Shown here one piece after another: positions 32,864 through 41,250 of a stretch of 64,000 nt of DNA. The stretch is from Anaerocolumna xylanovorans DSM 12503. GTDB taxonomy: Bacteria > Bacillota > Clostridia > Lachnospirales > Lachnospiraceae. The stretch's first letter is position 1. Every line of letters begins with the position of its first letter. Where the stretch lies: NCBI RefSeq assembly GCF_900143645.1, contig NZ_FRFD01000007.1:143438-207437 (forward strand), in the 5' to 3' direction. Both the position numbers and the translations under genes were made by a program. Under the pieces are notes generated by a model. The model saw nothing but the letters and a program-made list of their open reading frames with translations. It ran no database searches and was not told the origin of the DNA.

Positions 32864-33642
32864 TTATCTTCGCCCCTTTTTCTTTTCGCGGCTGTTCGAT
32901 TTACTTTCGCGATCAGGATCCCCGTTCTTGTGAAGTCCGGATCATCGTATCGAAGGCCGTTTCGATTCATTTCCAGCATTTCGTCATTTGTGACGACTTC
33001 CAGATTTCCAATCGTGACATTTTCCTTGTTTCCGTCCAGGAAGATCAACTTCGTTCCTTCCGGAACTTTTCCGTTATGTTGTTCCCAAACGACATGTTGT
33101 TTCAGTCGCCAGACATTCGGTTCTTCAACCTTAATTTCGACATATCCGTCAACCGATACTCTTTCGGATCCGACCGGTCTATGATTTTTACATTTCTGGC
33201 CTTTCTTGAATCTGTATTTGAAACCGCCAGGCGGAAGATTGTCGCTTGTGAATCCATTTATCGGAATGTGACCTTTTTTAAATCTTCCATCAAGTCCGCT
33301 ATTCAGCGAATGATTCGCGTAAAATTCTTTTACCTGGTCTTTCGTGTATGATCTGTCGAATATTTTATTTAATCTTTCCGACATTTCTTTCGGGCCTACG
33401 CCTTTGTAATTTTTATGAATATATAAAAATACTTCTTTCGGGAAAACGTCTGAATACGGATTTTTTCTTCCGGTTCCAAGTCCGTTTTTTATTTTATTAT
33501 TCTTTGCAAACGAATACATTTGTTGTTCCGAATAATCTGTTTTGAACTTTTTGTTCACAAGATCGGCCACTTCATCGAACCGCCTTCCAGGAATAACAGA
33601 CTTTATGTATTCTTTTACTTCTTTCGGGTATCGGATCGCCAT
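32860..33642 (-). CDS. HNH homing-type endonuclease (260 aa)
   Basis: Two degenerate N-terminal HTH-like segments (FDEVADLVNKKFKTDYSEQQ and its repeat) precede an HNH_3-type domain at about 145-225: YVEIKV, LKQHVVWEQHNGKVPEG, IFLDGNKENVTIGNLEVV. The family nicks or cuts DNA. It is embedded without gaps between small genes, so it may be a domesticated phage enzyme rather than a free-standing homing gene. Confidence 0.85.
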   Translation of the reverse strand: MAIRYPKEVKEYIKSVIPGRRFDEVADLVNKKFKTDYSEQQMYSFAKNNKIKNGLGTGRKNPYSDVFPKEVFLYIHKNYKGVGPKEMSERLNKIFDRSYTKDQVKEFYANHSLNSGLDGRFKKGHIPINGFTSDNLPPGGFKYRFKKGQKCKNHRPVGSERVSVDGYVEIKVEEPNVWRLKQHVVWEQHNGKVPEGTKLIFLDGNKENVTIGNLEVVTNDEMLEMNRNGLRYDDPDFTRTGILIAKVNRTAAKRKRGEDN

Positions 33643-33887
33643 TATTTTTTCATCTCCAACATTTCAGGAACCTTCACTTCTTTTCCCTTGTTATATCCGT
33701 ATTCGTCCATGTGCTTCATGGTATCTAGTGCCAGCTTCCCGTTTTCAACAATAACTTTTGCAACGCTTGTTATTGCTTTGCTTCTTTGAACCTCTTTTTT
33801 TACTGCTTCTTCGTCCAGATCTTCGTCTGAAAGTCTTTCAAGTTCTGCGAATAAATGATTATTCAGGTCTGTAAGTGTGTTCTTCAT
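33642..33887 (-). CDS. Small helical phage protein (81 aa)
   Basis: Predicted all-helical, acidic (LNNHLFAELERLSDEDLDEE) with a basic tail. Its stop touches the HNH start. Matches the general pattern of small early phage proteins that resemble nuclease or sigma-binding factors; function not recognised. Confidence 0.6.
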   Translation of the reverse strand: MKNTLTDLNNHLFAELERLSDEDLDEEAVKKEVQRSKAITSVAKVIVENGKLALDTMKHMDEYGYNKGKEVKVPEMLEMKK

Positions 33888-33906
33888 TGCTTATTTCCTT
33901 TCTGGT

Positions 33907-34191
33907 TTATTTAAGGTCAACGCCTAATTCAACTATTCTTTTATTGTTTTTTATATCCATTGTTTCGATTTGCTTTTTATATACCTGGCCGTAAACCTGG
34001 TAATCTCTTTTTAAGGTCAGGAAGTATCTTTTGTGTGGATCCCTTAAATGAATTTTTATCAATCCATCAAGAAGGTGATCCGTTACGTCGTGATCTATGA
34101 CACTGATTTCGATTCGTGCCTGGGCGCGGTTGAATTCGCGGCAAATCACAACGTATTCTGGACGTTTATTCTTTTTCTTTCCTTTCGCCAT
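33907..34191 (-). CDS. Basic phage protein (94 aa)
   Basis: ATG 34191 (GGAAAGGTGG upstream) is favoured over the earlier in-frame ATG. Lys-rich N terminus (MAKGKKKNKRPEY) then a beta-rich body (ARIEISVIDHDVTDHLLDGL). Possibly nucleic-acid-binding; unknown. Confidence 0.6.
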   Translation of the reverse strand: MAKGKKKNKRPEYVVICREFNRAQARIEISVIDHDVTDHLLDGLIKIHLRDPHKRYFLTLKRDYQVYGQVYKKQIETMDIKNNKRIVELGVDLK

Positions 34192-34209
34192 CACGGCCAC
34201 CTTTCCGGA

Positions 34210-34431
34210 CTATTCCTGAATGTTTGACTTGTCGAAGGTCGTGATCTGCATCTGACCGTTTGTCTTCTTCACTTCTGTTCCGACTGTGATTTCCAGTTCC
34301 AGCGGTTCGTTTGATCTTACATCAAACAAAACGATATTCTGTCCATGTTCCACGGCGTAGGTTATGCCGGTCTTGTTTGTGGCGTCTGTCATAAGACGCA
34401 TGAATTCTTTTACTCTTTCTTCCTGGTTCAT
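34210..34431 (-). CDS. Small phage protein (73 aa)
   Basis: Begins with an ATGA overlap with the ASCH-like gene. Short alpha/beta protein (GITYAVEHGQNIVLFDVRSN). Function unknown. Confidence 0.6.
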   Translation of the reverse strand: MNQEERVKEFMRLMTDATNKTGITYAVEHGQNIVLFDVRSNEPLELEITVGTEVKKTNGQMQITTFDKSNIQE

Positions 34432-35243
34432 TGTTCGGTGTTCTCCTTCTCTAATTTTCCGTTGACGTAGTTGTATGTATCATAACAATTCACTTTGTAG
34501 AAGCCAGCTTCGAAGCCGTGTCTTGTGATCCATTTCTGGAACACGGCGTCAAGTTCTCCTTCCAGTTCTTCGCGCTGTTCTTTCGTCACGTCTGACAAAT
34601 AGTCTTCGTCCCATTCTCCGAAGCCTTCGTCGTCCGCCTGGCAGATTGCCGCTTCGATCACGTCCCAGCCAGAAGAAGAAAGGTTCGGCTTGAACATTTC
34701 ACATTCACCGATGTAAACCTTTTTCGGAACATTGTCATAATCATACTTTTCGAAACTCTGAATTTCTTCCAGTGCTTCCTTCAGCGCTTCTTCGGTGTTG
34801 TTGTAAGTCGAACCGTAAGATTCGTTGTCGAAGCTATATGACACATAGTTTCCGGTGAAATCTGAAATATAACACCAGCTTTGCGGCGGCCGATTCATTC
34901 CGACCGTTTTCACATCAAACACACGATCGTAAGCGACGGTGGATCCCTTTTTGATTATCCAGGCGAACAAACATTGATCTTTTCGCGTGGTGTTCAAATT
35001 TGCGTATCTGCTTAATTCTTCCACCGTCAGGCAACTTCGGCTTTCGAAATACTGGTATAAATTCGATTTTGTGATACATTCACAAACGAAATGTCCGACG
35101 ATTCCTTTTCCGGATTGATAACAAACAACCTTGAAAGGAAATTCAATGTCCTTCGGTGCGCTCTTTCGGATCTCGATTTCCTTTTCGCCCGAAAGAATCT
35201 TTTCCCACCATTGTTTTTTAATGCTGATTAAAACTGTTTTCAA
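34428..35243 (-). CDS. ASCH/PUA-like domain protein (271 aa)
   Basis: The first 120 residues read as an ASCH domain: MKTVLISIKKQWWEKILSGE, KEIEIRKSAP and GKGIVGHFVCE are typical of this RNA- or base-binding beta-barrel. The rest (NVPKKVYIGECEMFKPNLSS and an acidic helical end) is unassigned. ASCH proteins bind modified nucleosides or RNA; a phage role in RNA or base metabolism is possible but unproven. Confidence 0.7.
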   Translation of the reverse strand: MKTVLISIKKQWWEKILSGEKEIEIRKSAPKDIEFPFKVVCYQSGKGIVGHFVCECITKSNLYQYFESRSCLTVEELSRYANLNTTRKDQCLFAWIIKKGSTVAYDRVFDVKTVGMNRPPQSWCYISDFTGNYVSYSFDNESYGSTYNNTEEALKEALEEIQSFEKYDYDNVPKKVYIGECEMFKPNLSSSGWDVIEAAICQADDEGFGEWDEDYLSDVTKEQREELEGELDAVFQKWITRHGFEAGFYKVNCYDTYNYVNGKLEKENTEQ

Positions 35244-35440
35244 TTCGCTTCACCTTCCTTTTTCGTGCTTCTCATGCCGATACTGGCTTTATATCCGGTT
35301 GACTTCGCAATCGCGCAAGCGTTAGCGAAAACTTTGTTGAACGCTTTTTCCGGGCCATCGTAAAGGATCATAAGGACGCCGTTTTCTTCGATTGCCTTGT
35401 AACCATATTCTTTTAAATTCTCGATTGCTTTTTCTCTCAT
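35240..35440 (-). CDS. Small phage protein (66 aa)
   Basis: Overlaps the ASCH-like gene by 4 bases. Basic, mixed alpha/beta (EKAIENLKEYGYKAIEENGV). Function unknown. Confidence 0.55.
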   Translation of the reverse strand: MREKAIENLKEYGYKAIEENGVLMILYDGPEKAFNKVFANACAIAKSTGYKASIGMRSTKKEGEAN

Positions 35441-35450
35441 GCTTACCGCC

Positions 35451-35654
35451 TTACTTGTATGTGATACCGGTCTTTTTATTCTTGAAGGCGACGCGGCCTT
35501 CTATTTCGTAACCCCATAGATCCGCGATCTTGCGAAGCATTTCCAGCATTTCAGTAACTTCGTAAGGATGGTGATCTGCTTTTCGAATCGCCTTTTCCGC
35601 TGTTACATCGCGAACGCCGGATCCATTTACTTTTAAATCATTGCTATTGTGCAT
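35451..35654 (-). CDS. Small phage protein (67 aa)
   Basis: Short helical protein (HPYEVTEMLEMLRKIADLWG) between SSB and the 66-aa gene. Function unknown. Confidence 0.55.
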   Translation of the reverse strand: MHNSNDLKVNGSGVRDVTAEKAIRKADHHPYEVTEMLEMLRKIADLWGYEIEGRVAFKNKKTGITYK

Positions 35655-35664
35655 TTGAACCCCC

Positions 35665-36090
35665 TTAATTGAACGGCATTTCCTGATCTATTCCTTCCGG
35701 AATTTCCATGAAACTATTGTCTGGCGCGGCTGGTGGTGGCGTCTGTTCTGTTTCTTTCCTTGCGTCTTCTTCCGCTTTTGTTTCTGCGAAAACAAGTTCT
35801 TCGACAAGTACGGTCTTCGTGTAAACTTTCGCGCCGTCTTTGTTTTTGTAGAATCCAGATTGTAACGGCCCGGTGACTTCAATCTTCTTTCCCTTGCGAA
35901 GATAATTCTTCGCAAATTCGGCGTTATGCCCGATACATTTACAGTCAACGAAATCGACCATCTGTTTTCCTTCTTCATACTTTGTATTTCTCTTTGTCAT
36001 TATGGTAAAGGCCACGAACGAAGCCTTGTCGCCGTCATATCTGATAACCGGTTCTTCCGAAACGGTACCGCTTCCGATCCATTTATTCAT
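35665..36090 (-). CDS. ssb: Single-stranded DNA-binding protein
   Basis: The 141-aa protein has the OB-fold pattern of bacterial SSB (VDCKCIGHNAEFAKNYLRKG) followed by a Pro/Gln-rich linker and an acidic tip ending QEMPFN, a variant of the usual DDDIPF that recruits replication partners. It would coat single strands during phage replication with the DnaD- and DnaC-like proteins. Confidence 0.92.
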   Translation of the reverse strand: MNKWIGSGTVSEEPVIRYDGDKASFVAFTIMTKRNTKYEEGKQMVDFVDCKCIGHNAEFAKNYLRKGKKIEVTGPLQSGFYKNKDGAKVYTKTVLVEELVFAETKAEEDARKETEQTPPPAAPDNSFMEIPEGIDQEMPFN

Positions 36091-36598
36091 GTTTTCTTTT
36101 TCCTTTCTTTCGTCGCATTGGATAGCCGTGTAATTTCCGCCAGTTATTCGAACGTTCTTCGGTGTTTGTATATTTTTCTTTCATTGCGTTTGATAATTTA
36201 ATCAGGGCGTCGGCGGCTTCTTCCACTGTGTAGCCACAATGTGCCATTGCGTAGGTGAATTCGAACGAATCCGGCTTGTAATCAAGTAATTTATACAAGT
36301 AGTTGTCGAAGCTGATCGGAAGTTCCTTCACGCGGTCAGCGATCTTTTCCGTCAGTTCTTCTGGAAGATAAAAGATAATCGTTCCGAACTTGTCTGAAAG
36401 TACAATCACATAGACTTGTCTATTTTCCAGGCCTATTTCATGTACGAACACGACGCCAGCTTCGCCGACTGTTGGTTCCTGATCTCCGAATCCGAATTTG
36501 ATTTTCTGAATGTCTTCGAAGATCTCTTTGTCCGGATCACTGGTTTCTTTCTCCGGCTTTGAAGACGAAAATCTTTTTTCCCTTACTGTACTTTGCAA
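36083..36598 (-). CDS. Phage protein of unknown function, start uncertain
   Basis: The C-terminal 130 residues look genuine (VYVIVLSDKFGTIIFYLPEE, DSFEFTYAMAHCGYTVEEAA) and end KKGKRKHE, overlapping SSB by 8 bases. The frame is open up to 36697 but its upstream part lies over the separate gene 36537..36704. A TTG at 36598 is the first plausible start; none has a strong ribosome binding site. Function unknown. Confidence 0.6.
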   Translation of the reverse strand: MQSTVREKRFSSSKPEKETSDPDKEIFEDIQKIKFGFGDQEPTVGEAGVVFVHEIGLENRQVYVIVLSDKFGTIIFYLPEELTEKIADRVKELPISFDNYLYKLLDYKPDSFEFTYAMAHCGYTVEEAADALIKLSNAMKEKYTNTEERSNNWRKLHGYPMRRKKGKRKHE

Positions 36599-36704
36599 GT
36601 TTTTTTCTTTTTCTTTCTGCGGCTTCGTAAGAATCGCGGATAATCGCTCTTTCGTCACCTTCCACAATGACGAAATACTTTTCTTTGCACTTTTCAAAAT
36701 TCAA
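36537..36704 (-). CDS. Small basic phage protein (55 aa)
   Basis: A TTG start at 36704 follows GGAAGGTGG and nearly touches the upstream gene's stop. The 55-aa product reads as a proper small protein (KYFVIVEGDERAIIRDSYEA, then Lys-rich). It lies in a different frame from the 3' neighbour. Function unknown. Confidence 0.55.
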   Translation of the reverse strand: MNFEKCKEKYFVIVEGDERAIIRDSYEAAERKRKKLAKYSKGKKIFVFKAGERNQ

Positions 36705-36705
36705 T

Positions 36706-37023
36706 TCAACCACCTTCCATTTTTTCTATGCTGATCTGCCCTGGAATCTGAACTTCAGAATTATAGAATACCGGTTCCCCGTTTGTGTTCTGTCCGATGA
36801 ACATATTCGCTTCGGTGCTTCTGACCGGCGCTTTGTTTATTTTTGTTTCGATGAATATTTTTATATTCTTTCTGTCCTTGTTTGGCCTAAATGTTATTTT
36901 TATCGTCAGGCACCTTCTAGCCTTCGAAGGCGTTCGATCGTCCGCGATATTGTTCAGGATCTCTTTGATTCCTTCGCGGATCTGTTTTATTAGATTCCCA
37001 TTCGCGAATTTATCAATATCCAT
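36706..37023 (-). CDS. Replication-terminator-type phage protein (105 aa)
   Basis: ATG 37023 with AAGGAAAGGCTGG upstream is chosen. The sequence LTIKITFRPNKDRKNIKIFI and VQIPGQISIEKMEGG resembles small phage proteins commonly named replication terminator protein in Firmicutes phages; the name comes from homology and the role is not proven. It is in the replication part of the early operon. Confidence 0.6.
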   Translation of the reverse strand: MDIDKFANGNLIKQIREGIKEILNNIADDRTPSKARRCLTIKITFRPNKDRKNIKIFIETKINKAPVRSTEANMFIGQNTNGEPVFYNSEVQIPGQISIEKMEGG

Positions 37024-37714
37024 TTTCCAGCCTTTCCTTGTCGCCGGCATTCTGGAAAGTTTTTCCGTCTATGTAACCAGAACGGCGAAGAACGTCGTGT
37101 TCGCGCTTTCTTTCGTATTCGCGTTCTTTCGCTTCTTCCAGTCCAGGAATTTGTTCGACAAACGCGTTTACTTCTGGCGGTGTTACCAGGGCCAGGGCAA
37201 ATTGTTGGCTTTGTGCCTTCTGTTCTTCGAAGTTCAAGTGAAGTCCAGCACAAAAACCTTCCGTGTAGTTCATTTTTTCATTTCTTCCGAATTCCCGTCC
37301 GGCGTCTGCATAGATCGCGCGCAACGTTCCGAATCTCTTTCTTACAACCTTCACGGCGTAATTGAAAATATTGATACAGATTTCGGCGTCTTCTTCAAAA
37401 CCGAAGAATCTTAACTTGAACACTCCACCGGCGCCTTTATATCTGCCTATTGATATAATCAGCCTACAACGGAAATTGTGAGCGATAACACCGGCGACGT
37501 CCTTCACCCAGTCGTCACGGAACTGCGGCGATGAAAACGAAACAACCGGTCTTTCTTCTTTTCCGTCTGAAAGCCTTTCGCGGTCAATTTCATATTTCGC
37601 CATTAACTCTTGCGCTTTCATCATTGCGGCCTTCGCTTCATTCTCATTGTCCGAAGCTGATAGTTTAATCAACTTTTCGATCTTGTCTATGATCTTTTCG
37701 TCTGGCTCATTCAC
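37013..37714 (-). CDS. DUF2786 protein (233 aa)
   Basis: The N-terminal DUF2786 motif is visible (IIDKIEKLIKLSASDNENEA, KAQELMAKYEIDRERL), followed by an alpha/beta domain and a charged C terminus. DUF2786 proteins are widespread in phages and plasmids with no settled function. It overlaps both neighbours by a few bases. Confidence 0.78.
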   Translation of the reverse strand: MNEPDEKIIDKIEKLIKLSASDNENEAKAAMMKAQELMAKYEIDRERLSDGKEERPVVSFSSPQFRDDWVKDVAGVIAHNFRCRLIISIGRYKGAGGVFKLRFFGFEEDAEICINIFNYAVKVVRKRFGTLRAIYADAGREFGRNEKMNYTEGFCAGLHLNFEEQKAQSQQFALALVTPPEVNAFVEQIPGLEEAKEREYERKREHDVLRRSGYIDGKTFQNAGDKERLENGY

Positions 37715-38048
37715 TTTCTTTTTCCCCCTTCTTCATTTCCTGGTATGAAACATAAACCGATTTGTCGTCTATGTAATAATCAGCCGTTATTTTCCGGCTG
37801 TTGGTGCCGTAAAGGTCTTTAATCTCCTGAATGTTATCGTTTACCGCGTCGAATTCAAGTCCATTGTTCCGACACATTTCAACGGCCTTTTCCAGTGCTT
37901 CGTCAACGCGGCATGTCCACAAAATGATTTTATGTCCGCCTTTTTTCAAACACATAAGCCAGTTAATCAAGGTTTCGTTTGGTTCTCCTACTTCCGGCCA
38001 TTTTCCGCCGGCGGCAAGGCAACCGTCAAAGTCTACTGCAATTATCAT
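37707..38048 (-). CDS. HAD-like phosphatase (113 aa)
   Basis: Starts MIIAVDFDGCLA, with the HAD motif DFDG, then ILWTCR (motif II) and ADYYIDDKS (motif IV), so the active site is complete in a minimal HAD. Small phage HADs of this type may dephosphorylate nucleotides or polynucleotide ends. Substrate unknown. Confidence 0.82.
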   Translation of the reverse strand: MIIAVDFDGCLAAGGKWPEVGEPNETLINWLMCLKKGGHKIILWTCRVDEALEKAVEMCRNNGLEFDAVNDNIQEIKDLYGTNSRKITADYYIDDKSVYVSYQEMKKGEKESE

Positions 38049-38902
38049 TTACCCAGCAAGCGATCAAGTAGTTCGCTGTTTTCCTTTCTAGCTATCGCCG
38101 TTCTTATGGATTCGTTCGGGAACTGTACCGGAAGCGCCATTTTGACAATTCGGTTAATGATACGATCATCGAACTTTAATTCCTCTATCTTGCAATTACT
38201 TGTAAAAATCGTGATTTTCTTTTCGATCATGCGGCCGTTTAGAATATTATAAAAACGTTCGTTGATCCAATCCTTCACGCCTTCGACACCTATGTCGTCA
38301 ATCACCAGGACGGGGACGGAAACAATATCGTGAATTAACTTCTGTTCTGTTTCTTCGTTCTTGCTTGCGCCGCCCCAGGTGGCTTTTATCTGATCCAGAA
38401 TTTGAATCGTTGTCGCGAACTTTGCGGAAATCATTTTTTCCTGGATAATATCATTCGCGATTGAAACGGCCAGTCTTGTTTTTCCGGATCCCTTCACGCT
38501 TGAATAAAAATATAAGCCTTTGCCTGATTCCTGAATTTCTGAAAACTGTTCGACATACTTCTTCGCGATCGTCTTCGCCATCAATGCAAGTTCGCGGCCG
38601 CCCTGGGACGAATAACAATCCGTTTGAAAATTATCGACCGTGTGTCCTTCGAATTCCTTCGGGATCGAAGCGAACTTTAACTTCCCGGCTATCCTCTGGC
38701 GTTGCATATAACCACAACTACATTCACGCATTGCCACATAATTTCCGTTTTTCACTTCTTCCCAGCCGGTGTCGTGGCAGATCGGGCAATTATAAGCCGG
38801 CGTTTCCGCTATTTCTGCGGAATCTTTCAAGTGCTTCGCTCGTAGCGCTATCAGATCCGGGAACATTTTGTTCATTGTTTCCTGAATTGATTCTTCCATC
38901 AT
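38045..38902 (-). CDS. DnaC-like helicase loader (AAA+ ATPase)
   Basis: The 285-aa protein has an N-terminal zinc motif (CPIC at 39-42 and CSC at 61-63) and an AAA+ core with Walker A SVKGSGKT (135-142) and Walker B VLVIDDIG. It would load the host helicase at the phage origin. Its ATG (GAAAGGGGCGGCA upstream) lies 113 bases inside the initiator gene, an unusually long overlap. Confidence 0.9.
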   Translation of the reverse strand: MMEESIQETMNKMFPDLIALRAKHLKDSAEIAETPAYNCPICHDTGWEEVKNGNYVAMRECSCGYMQRQRIAGKLKFASIPKEFEGHTVDNFQTDCYSSQGGRELALMAKTIAKKYVEQFSEIQESGKGLYFYSSVKGSGKTRLAVSIANDIIQEKMISAKFATTIQILDQIKATWGGASKNEETEQKLIHDIVSVPVLVIDDIGVEGVKDWINERFYNILNGRMIEKKITIFTSNCKIEELKFDDRIINRIVKMALPVQFPNESIRTAIARKENSELLDRLLGK

Positions 38903-39818
38903 TGCCGCCCCTTTCGTTTGTGTAGTTGCCTTCTAGGATCTTCAACACGTTTGTTTTGTTTAACAGCCAGTCAAAGGAACAACCCGTCCATTTTCCATTT
39001 CTACCGGAAAGAAAGTCGCTTTCATTTGCCATCTTGAAAACAATGTGTAATCGTTCATAAGGCGTTTTGTCGCTAAACAGTTTTAATTTATCAAGTTCAT
39101 TCAGCAAGGATTTGATTTTCTTTTTCCTGGCTTCTGGAACAGCCCTTATCGAAGGAAGGCTTCGGCAAGTAGAATTATAATCATTCATAATTTCTTCATA
39201 GTCGATTCGCTGTTTCGGTGTTTCCGGTAACGGATCACCGACAATATCTTCGTAAGAAGATATATTATTTATATCTTTATTCTTTCTCTTATTCTTATTC
39301 TCTCTCTGTTGCGTGACTTCACATGACATTTCTTGTGACGTCACGTGACACGTCACGTTTTCCGCGTGACTTTCTTCATTGTCAAAACACGGAAGTTCGG
39401 GAACTTCTTCTTCGCTAGATTCCAGTAATAACGCGCGTTTGCGCTCTCTTTCTCTCTGCTTGCGAAGTCGATTCTGTTCGCGAATTTTGTCCATTCCTTC
39501 GACGTTCTGGTGTTTGTCAAAGTTTGTTATGTAGATTCCTTTTTGCGTATTTTCGACCATGTGAAACTTCGAAAACGTCGAAAGTGCCAGGCGAACAACG
39601 GTCAACGACTTGTTAAAAATGACAGACAACATTTCGTCACTGTAAGGAAATTCGTCTTCCACCAAGACAAGGCCGTTCGCGTTGCATTTGCCAGCTAAAG
39701 CAATAAGGCGGATCCAGATAACAAGTATAGAATCACCTTCCGGCATTGACTGAATGATCTTAATTTTTTCATCGTCGAACATGTCAATTCGAAGTTTGAT
39801 CCAGTTTATTTCCGCCAT
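38790..39818 (-). CDS. DnaD-like replication initiator (342 aa)
   Basis: The N-terminal domain (MAEINWIKLRIDMFDDEKIK, then VIWIRLIALAGKCN) is the phage replisome-organiser/DnaD-like winged helix. A basic linker (RLRKQRERERKR), a repeat-rich low-complexity middle and a helical C-terminal domain follow. The repeats in the middle (39313..39370) may be the replication origin it binds. It precedes the DnaC-like loader as in many Firmicutes phages. Confidence 0.88.
   Translation of the reverse strand: MAEINWIKLRIDMFDDEKIKIIQSMPEGDSILVIWIRLIALAGKCNANGLVLVEDEFPYSDEMLSVIFNKSLTVVRLALSTFSKFHMVENTQKGIYITNFDKHQNVEGMDKIREQNRLRKQRERERKRALLLESSEEEVPELPCFDNEESHAENVTCHVTSQEMSCEVTQQRENKNKRKNKDINNISSYEDIVGDPLPETPKQRIDYEEIMNDYNSTCRSLPSIRAVPEARKKKIKSLLNELDKLKLFSDKTPYERLHIVFKMANESDFLSGRNGKWTGCSFDWLLNKTNVLKILEGNYTNERGGNDGRINSGNNEQNVPGSDSATSEALERFRRNSGNAGL
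39257..39370. other. Candidate phage replication origin inside the initiator gene
   Basis: An AT-rich run (39257..39300, including ATATATTATTTATATC) lies beside a cluster of GTGAC/GTCAC elements between 39313 and 39370: at least four GTGAC and two GTCAC, including GTGACGTCACGTGACACG. Phage initiator genes often carry their own origin in the middle, with iterons next to an unwinding region. The protein here is low-complexity, as expected of an embedded origin. Confidence 0.55.
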
Positions 39819-39830
39819 AGTTACACCCCT

Positions 39831-40862
39831 TTACAAGTATTTACTCATTATGTCGCGTTTTGATTGCGGCTTTTTAGGTTCTGCTTTTCTCTGTACTGGT
39901 TCCAGATCGTCCAGGAAGTTCACGCCTTTTTTCATGCCAGTTTCACGCGTTGCCGCAAGGTTCTTTTTAATCGTTTCTTCGTTGTCAGAAACTTTGTTAT
40001 ACACAACATCAAGTCGTGATTGTGGAAAAGTAAGTCCTGAAATACAACAAATTGTTTCTTCATCGTTGAACGTCTGGAAGTTGTCGATCGGTGTTCCGAC
40101 CGCTTTTTCAAGATCTGACATTCTGACGCCGCCAGACATTGACGCCGTGATGTATTTAACGGCTCTATCAGCTTCAATCGGTGCGAAGTGGTTGTCTTTT
40201 ATTGCTTTGATGATTTCGGCGCTCTCTGTGGCCTTCTGGCGAACCACAAGGGCCATTCCGTGGGCTTTTAGTGTTTCTTCGATTTCTGCCTTGTCGATGT
40301 TTCCTTTTACGCTCTTGTGCTTCTCTGGAATGTCAAGGAAGGAACAGAACGATTCGGCAAACTCTTTATTCAGTTCCAGCTTGTCGCCGGATTTGTTATC
40401 CAGAATAAAACAAGCGGCTGTTCCGCTGATTTCGGTCAGTTCAGAAAAACATTCGTAAGAATTGATATGTGATTTTACGCTTTCTTCGGTGTCAGGAATG
40501 ATTGTGATTGTTCCGATCATGCGGCCTTCGTCAATCAAAAGATCTGTAAGCATAGGGCCGGCGCCTGATCCGGTACCGCCGCCGCTGGCGAAGATAGTAA
40601 AAATCAGATCAGCCTTGATCTTTGTTTCGATTTCTTCGGCGATATTGTCGAAGTCGTCCATGATTAACTGTTTCGCTTTTCGGCGGTCTTTATTGCAACC
40701 TTCGCCGTTTGGAATGTGATATTTGAATTTTGCTTTTTCCAGGGTGTCAAGATCTTCCTGGGAAGTGTTCACGTAAAGAACATTAAAACCTTTCTGTTCG
40801 AATAATTGTCCGATGTTTCCGCCAGCTTGTCCGACGGCCACGAATGCAATTTTGCTTTTCAT
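39831..40862 (-). CDS. tubZ: TubZ/FtsZ-like GTPase of a type III partition system
   Basis: The 343-aa protein has the tubulin/FtsZ signature SGGGTGSG (93-100), an N-terminal VGQAGGNIG loop (10-18), and a short basic tail (SKRDIMSKYL) like that through which TubZ contacts TubR. It is shorter than FtsZ and lacks the FtsZ C-terminal peptide. TubZ polymers treadmill and drag TubR-bound centromeres. The order iterons, winged-helix gene, tubulin gene is that of tubC-tubR-tubZ. PhuZ-type phage tubulins are an alternative but usually lack this neighbourhood. Confidence 0.88.
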   Translation of the reverse strand: MKSKIAFVAVGQAGGNIGQLFEQKGFNVLYVNTSQEDLDTLEKAKFKYHIPNGEGCNKDRRKAKQLIMDDFDNIAEEIETKIKADLIFTIFASGGGTGSGAGPMLTDLLIDEGRMIGTITIIPDTEESVKSHINSYECFSELTEISGTAACFILDNKSGDKLELNKEFAESFCSFLDIPEKHKSVKGNIDKAEIEETLKAHGMALVVRQKATESAEIIKAIKDNHFAPIEADRAVKYITASMSGGVRMSDLEKAVGTPIDNFQTFNDEETICCISGLTFPQSRLDVVYNKVSDNEETIKKNLAATRETGMKKGVNFLDDLEPVQRKAEPKKPQSKRDIMSKYL

Positions 40863-40901
40863 TGTCTGATTTCTCCTTTTCTTCTAACGCCTTCCGGCGG
40901 T

Positions 40902-41150
40902 CTAGTTCTTTTCAGTTTCCAGGAATTCACAACCTGAATCCGTGATATAAAACGTGTCAGCGCGTCCTTCTTTCAGTCCGCGGCCAATATATCCAGACTG
41001 TTCAAATTCCTTAATTTTCTTGAATATTGTGTTCTCTTTATATTCAAGATCTTCCGTCTGCGTAATCTCACGAACAGACATTGAAGACAGTTTATTTGTT
41101 GCACTGTTCGCCCGAAGGATTGACAGAACAATAAATCCCAGTCTGTTCAC
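40902..41150 (-). CDS. tubR: TubR-like winged-helix DNA-binding protein
   Basis: A GTG start at 41150 with GAGAGGGG upstream gives 82 aa. The frame is open further upstream only because it runs through the 10-bp iterons, so the longer form is not used. The protein is a winged helix (LSSMSVREITQTEDLEYKEN, then GRADTFYITDSG). It directly precedes tubZ and follows the iteron array. It should bind the iterons and couple them to TubZ, and may also repress this promoter. Confidence 0.8.
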   Translation of the reverse strand: MNRLGFIVLSILRANSATNKLSSMSVREITQTEDLEYKENTIFKKIKEFEQSGYIGRGLKEGRADTFYITDSGCEFLETEKN

Positions 41151-41170
41151 CTTATCGCCCCTCTCTAACT

Positions 41171-41250
41171 CTGATTTATTCTGATTTACTCTGACGAACT
41201 CTGATAAACTCTGACGAACTCTGATAAACTCTGATTTACTCTGATTTTTC
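41171..41250 (-). repeat. tubC-like centromere: eight 10-bp iterons
   Basis: Eight tandem 10-mers on the minus strand of form TCAGAGTAAA, TCAGAGTTTA or TCAGAGTTCG (plus strand units CTGATTTACT, CTGATAAACT, CTGACGAACT). They lie between the 89-aa gene and tubR, overlapping the former's last codons. The same unit set occurs at 1373..1442. The location matches tubC of known type III systems. Confidence 0.88.
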
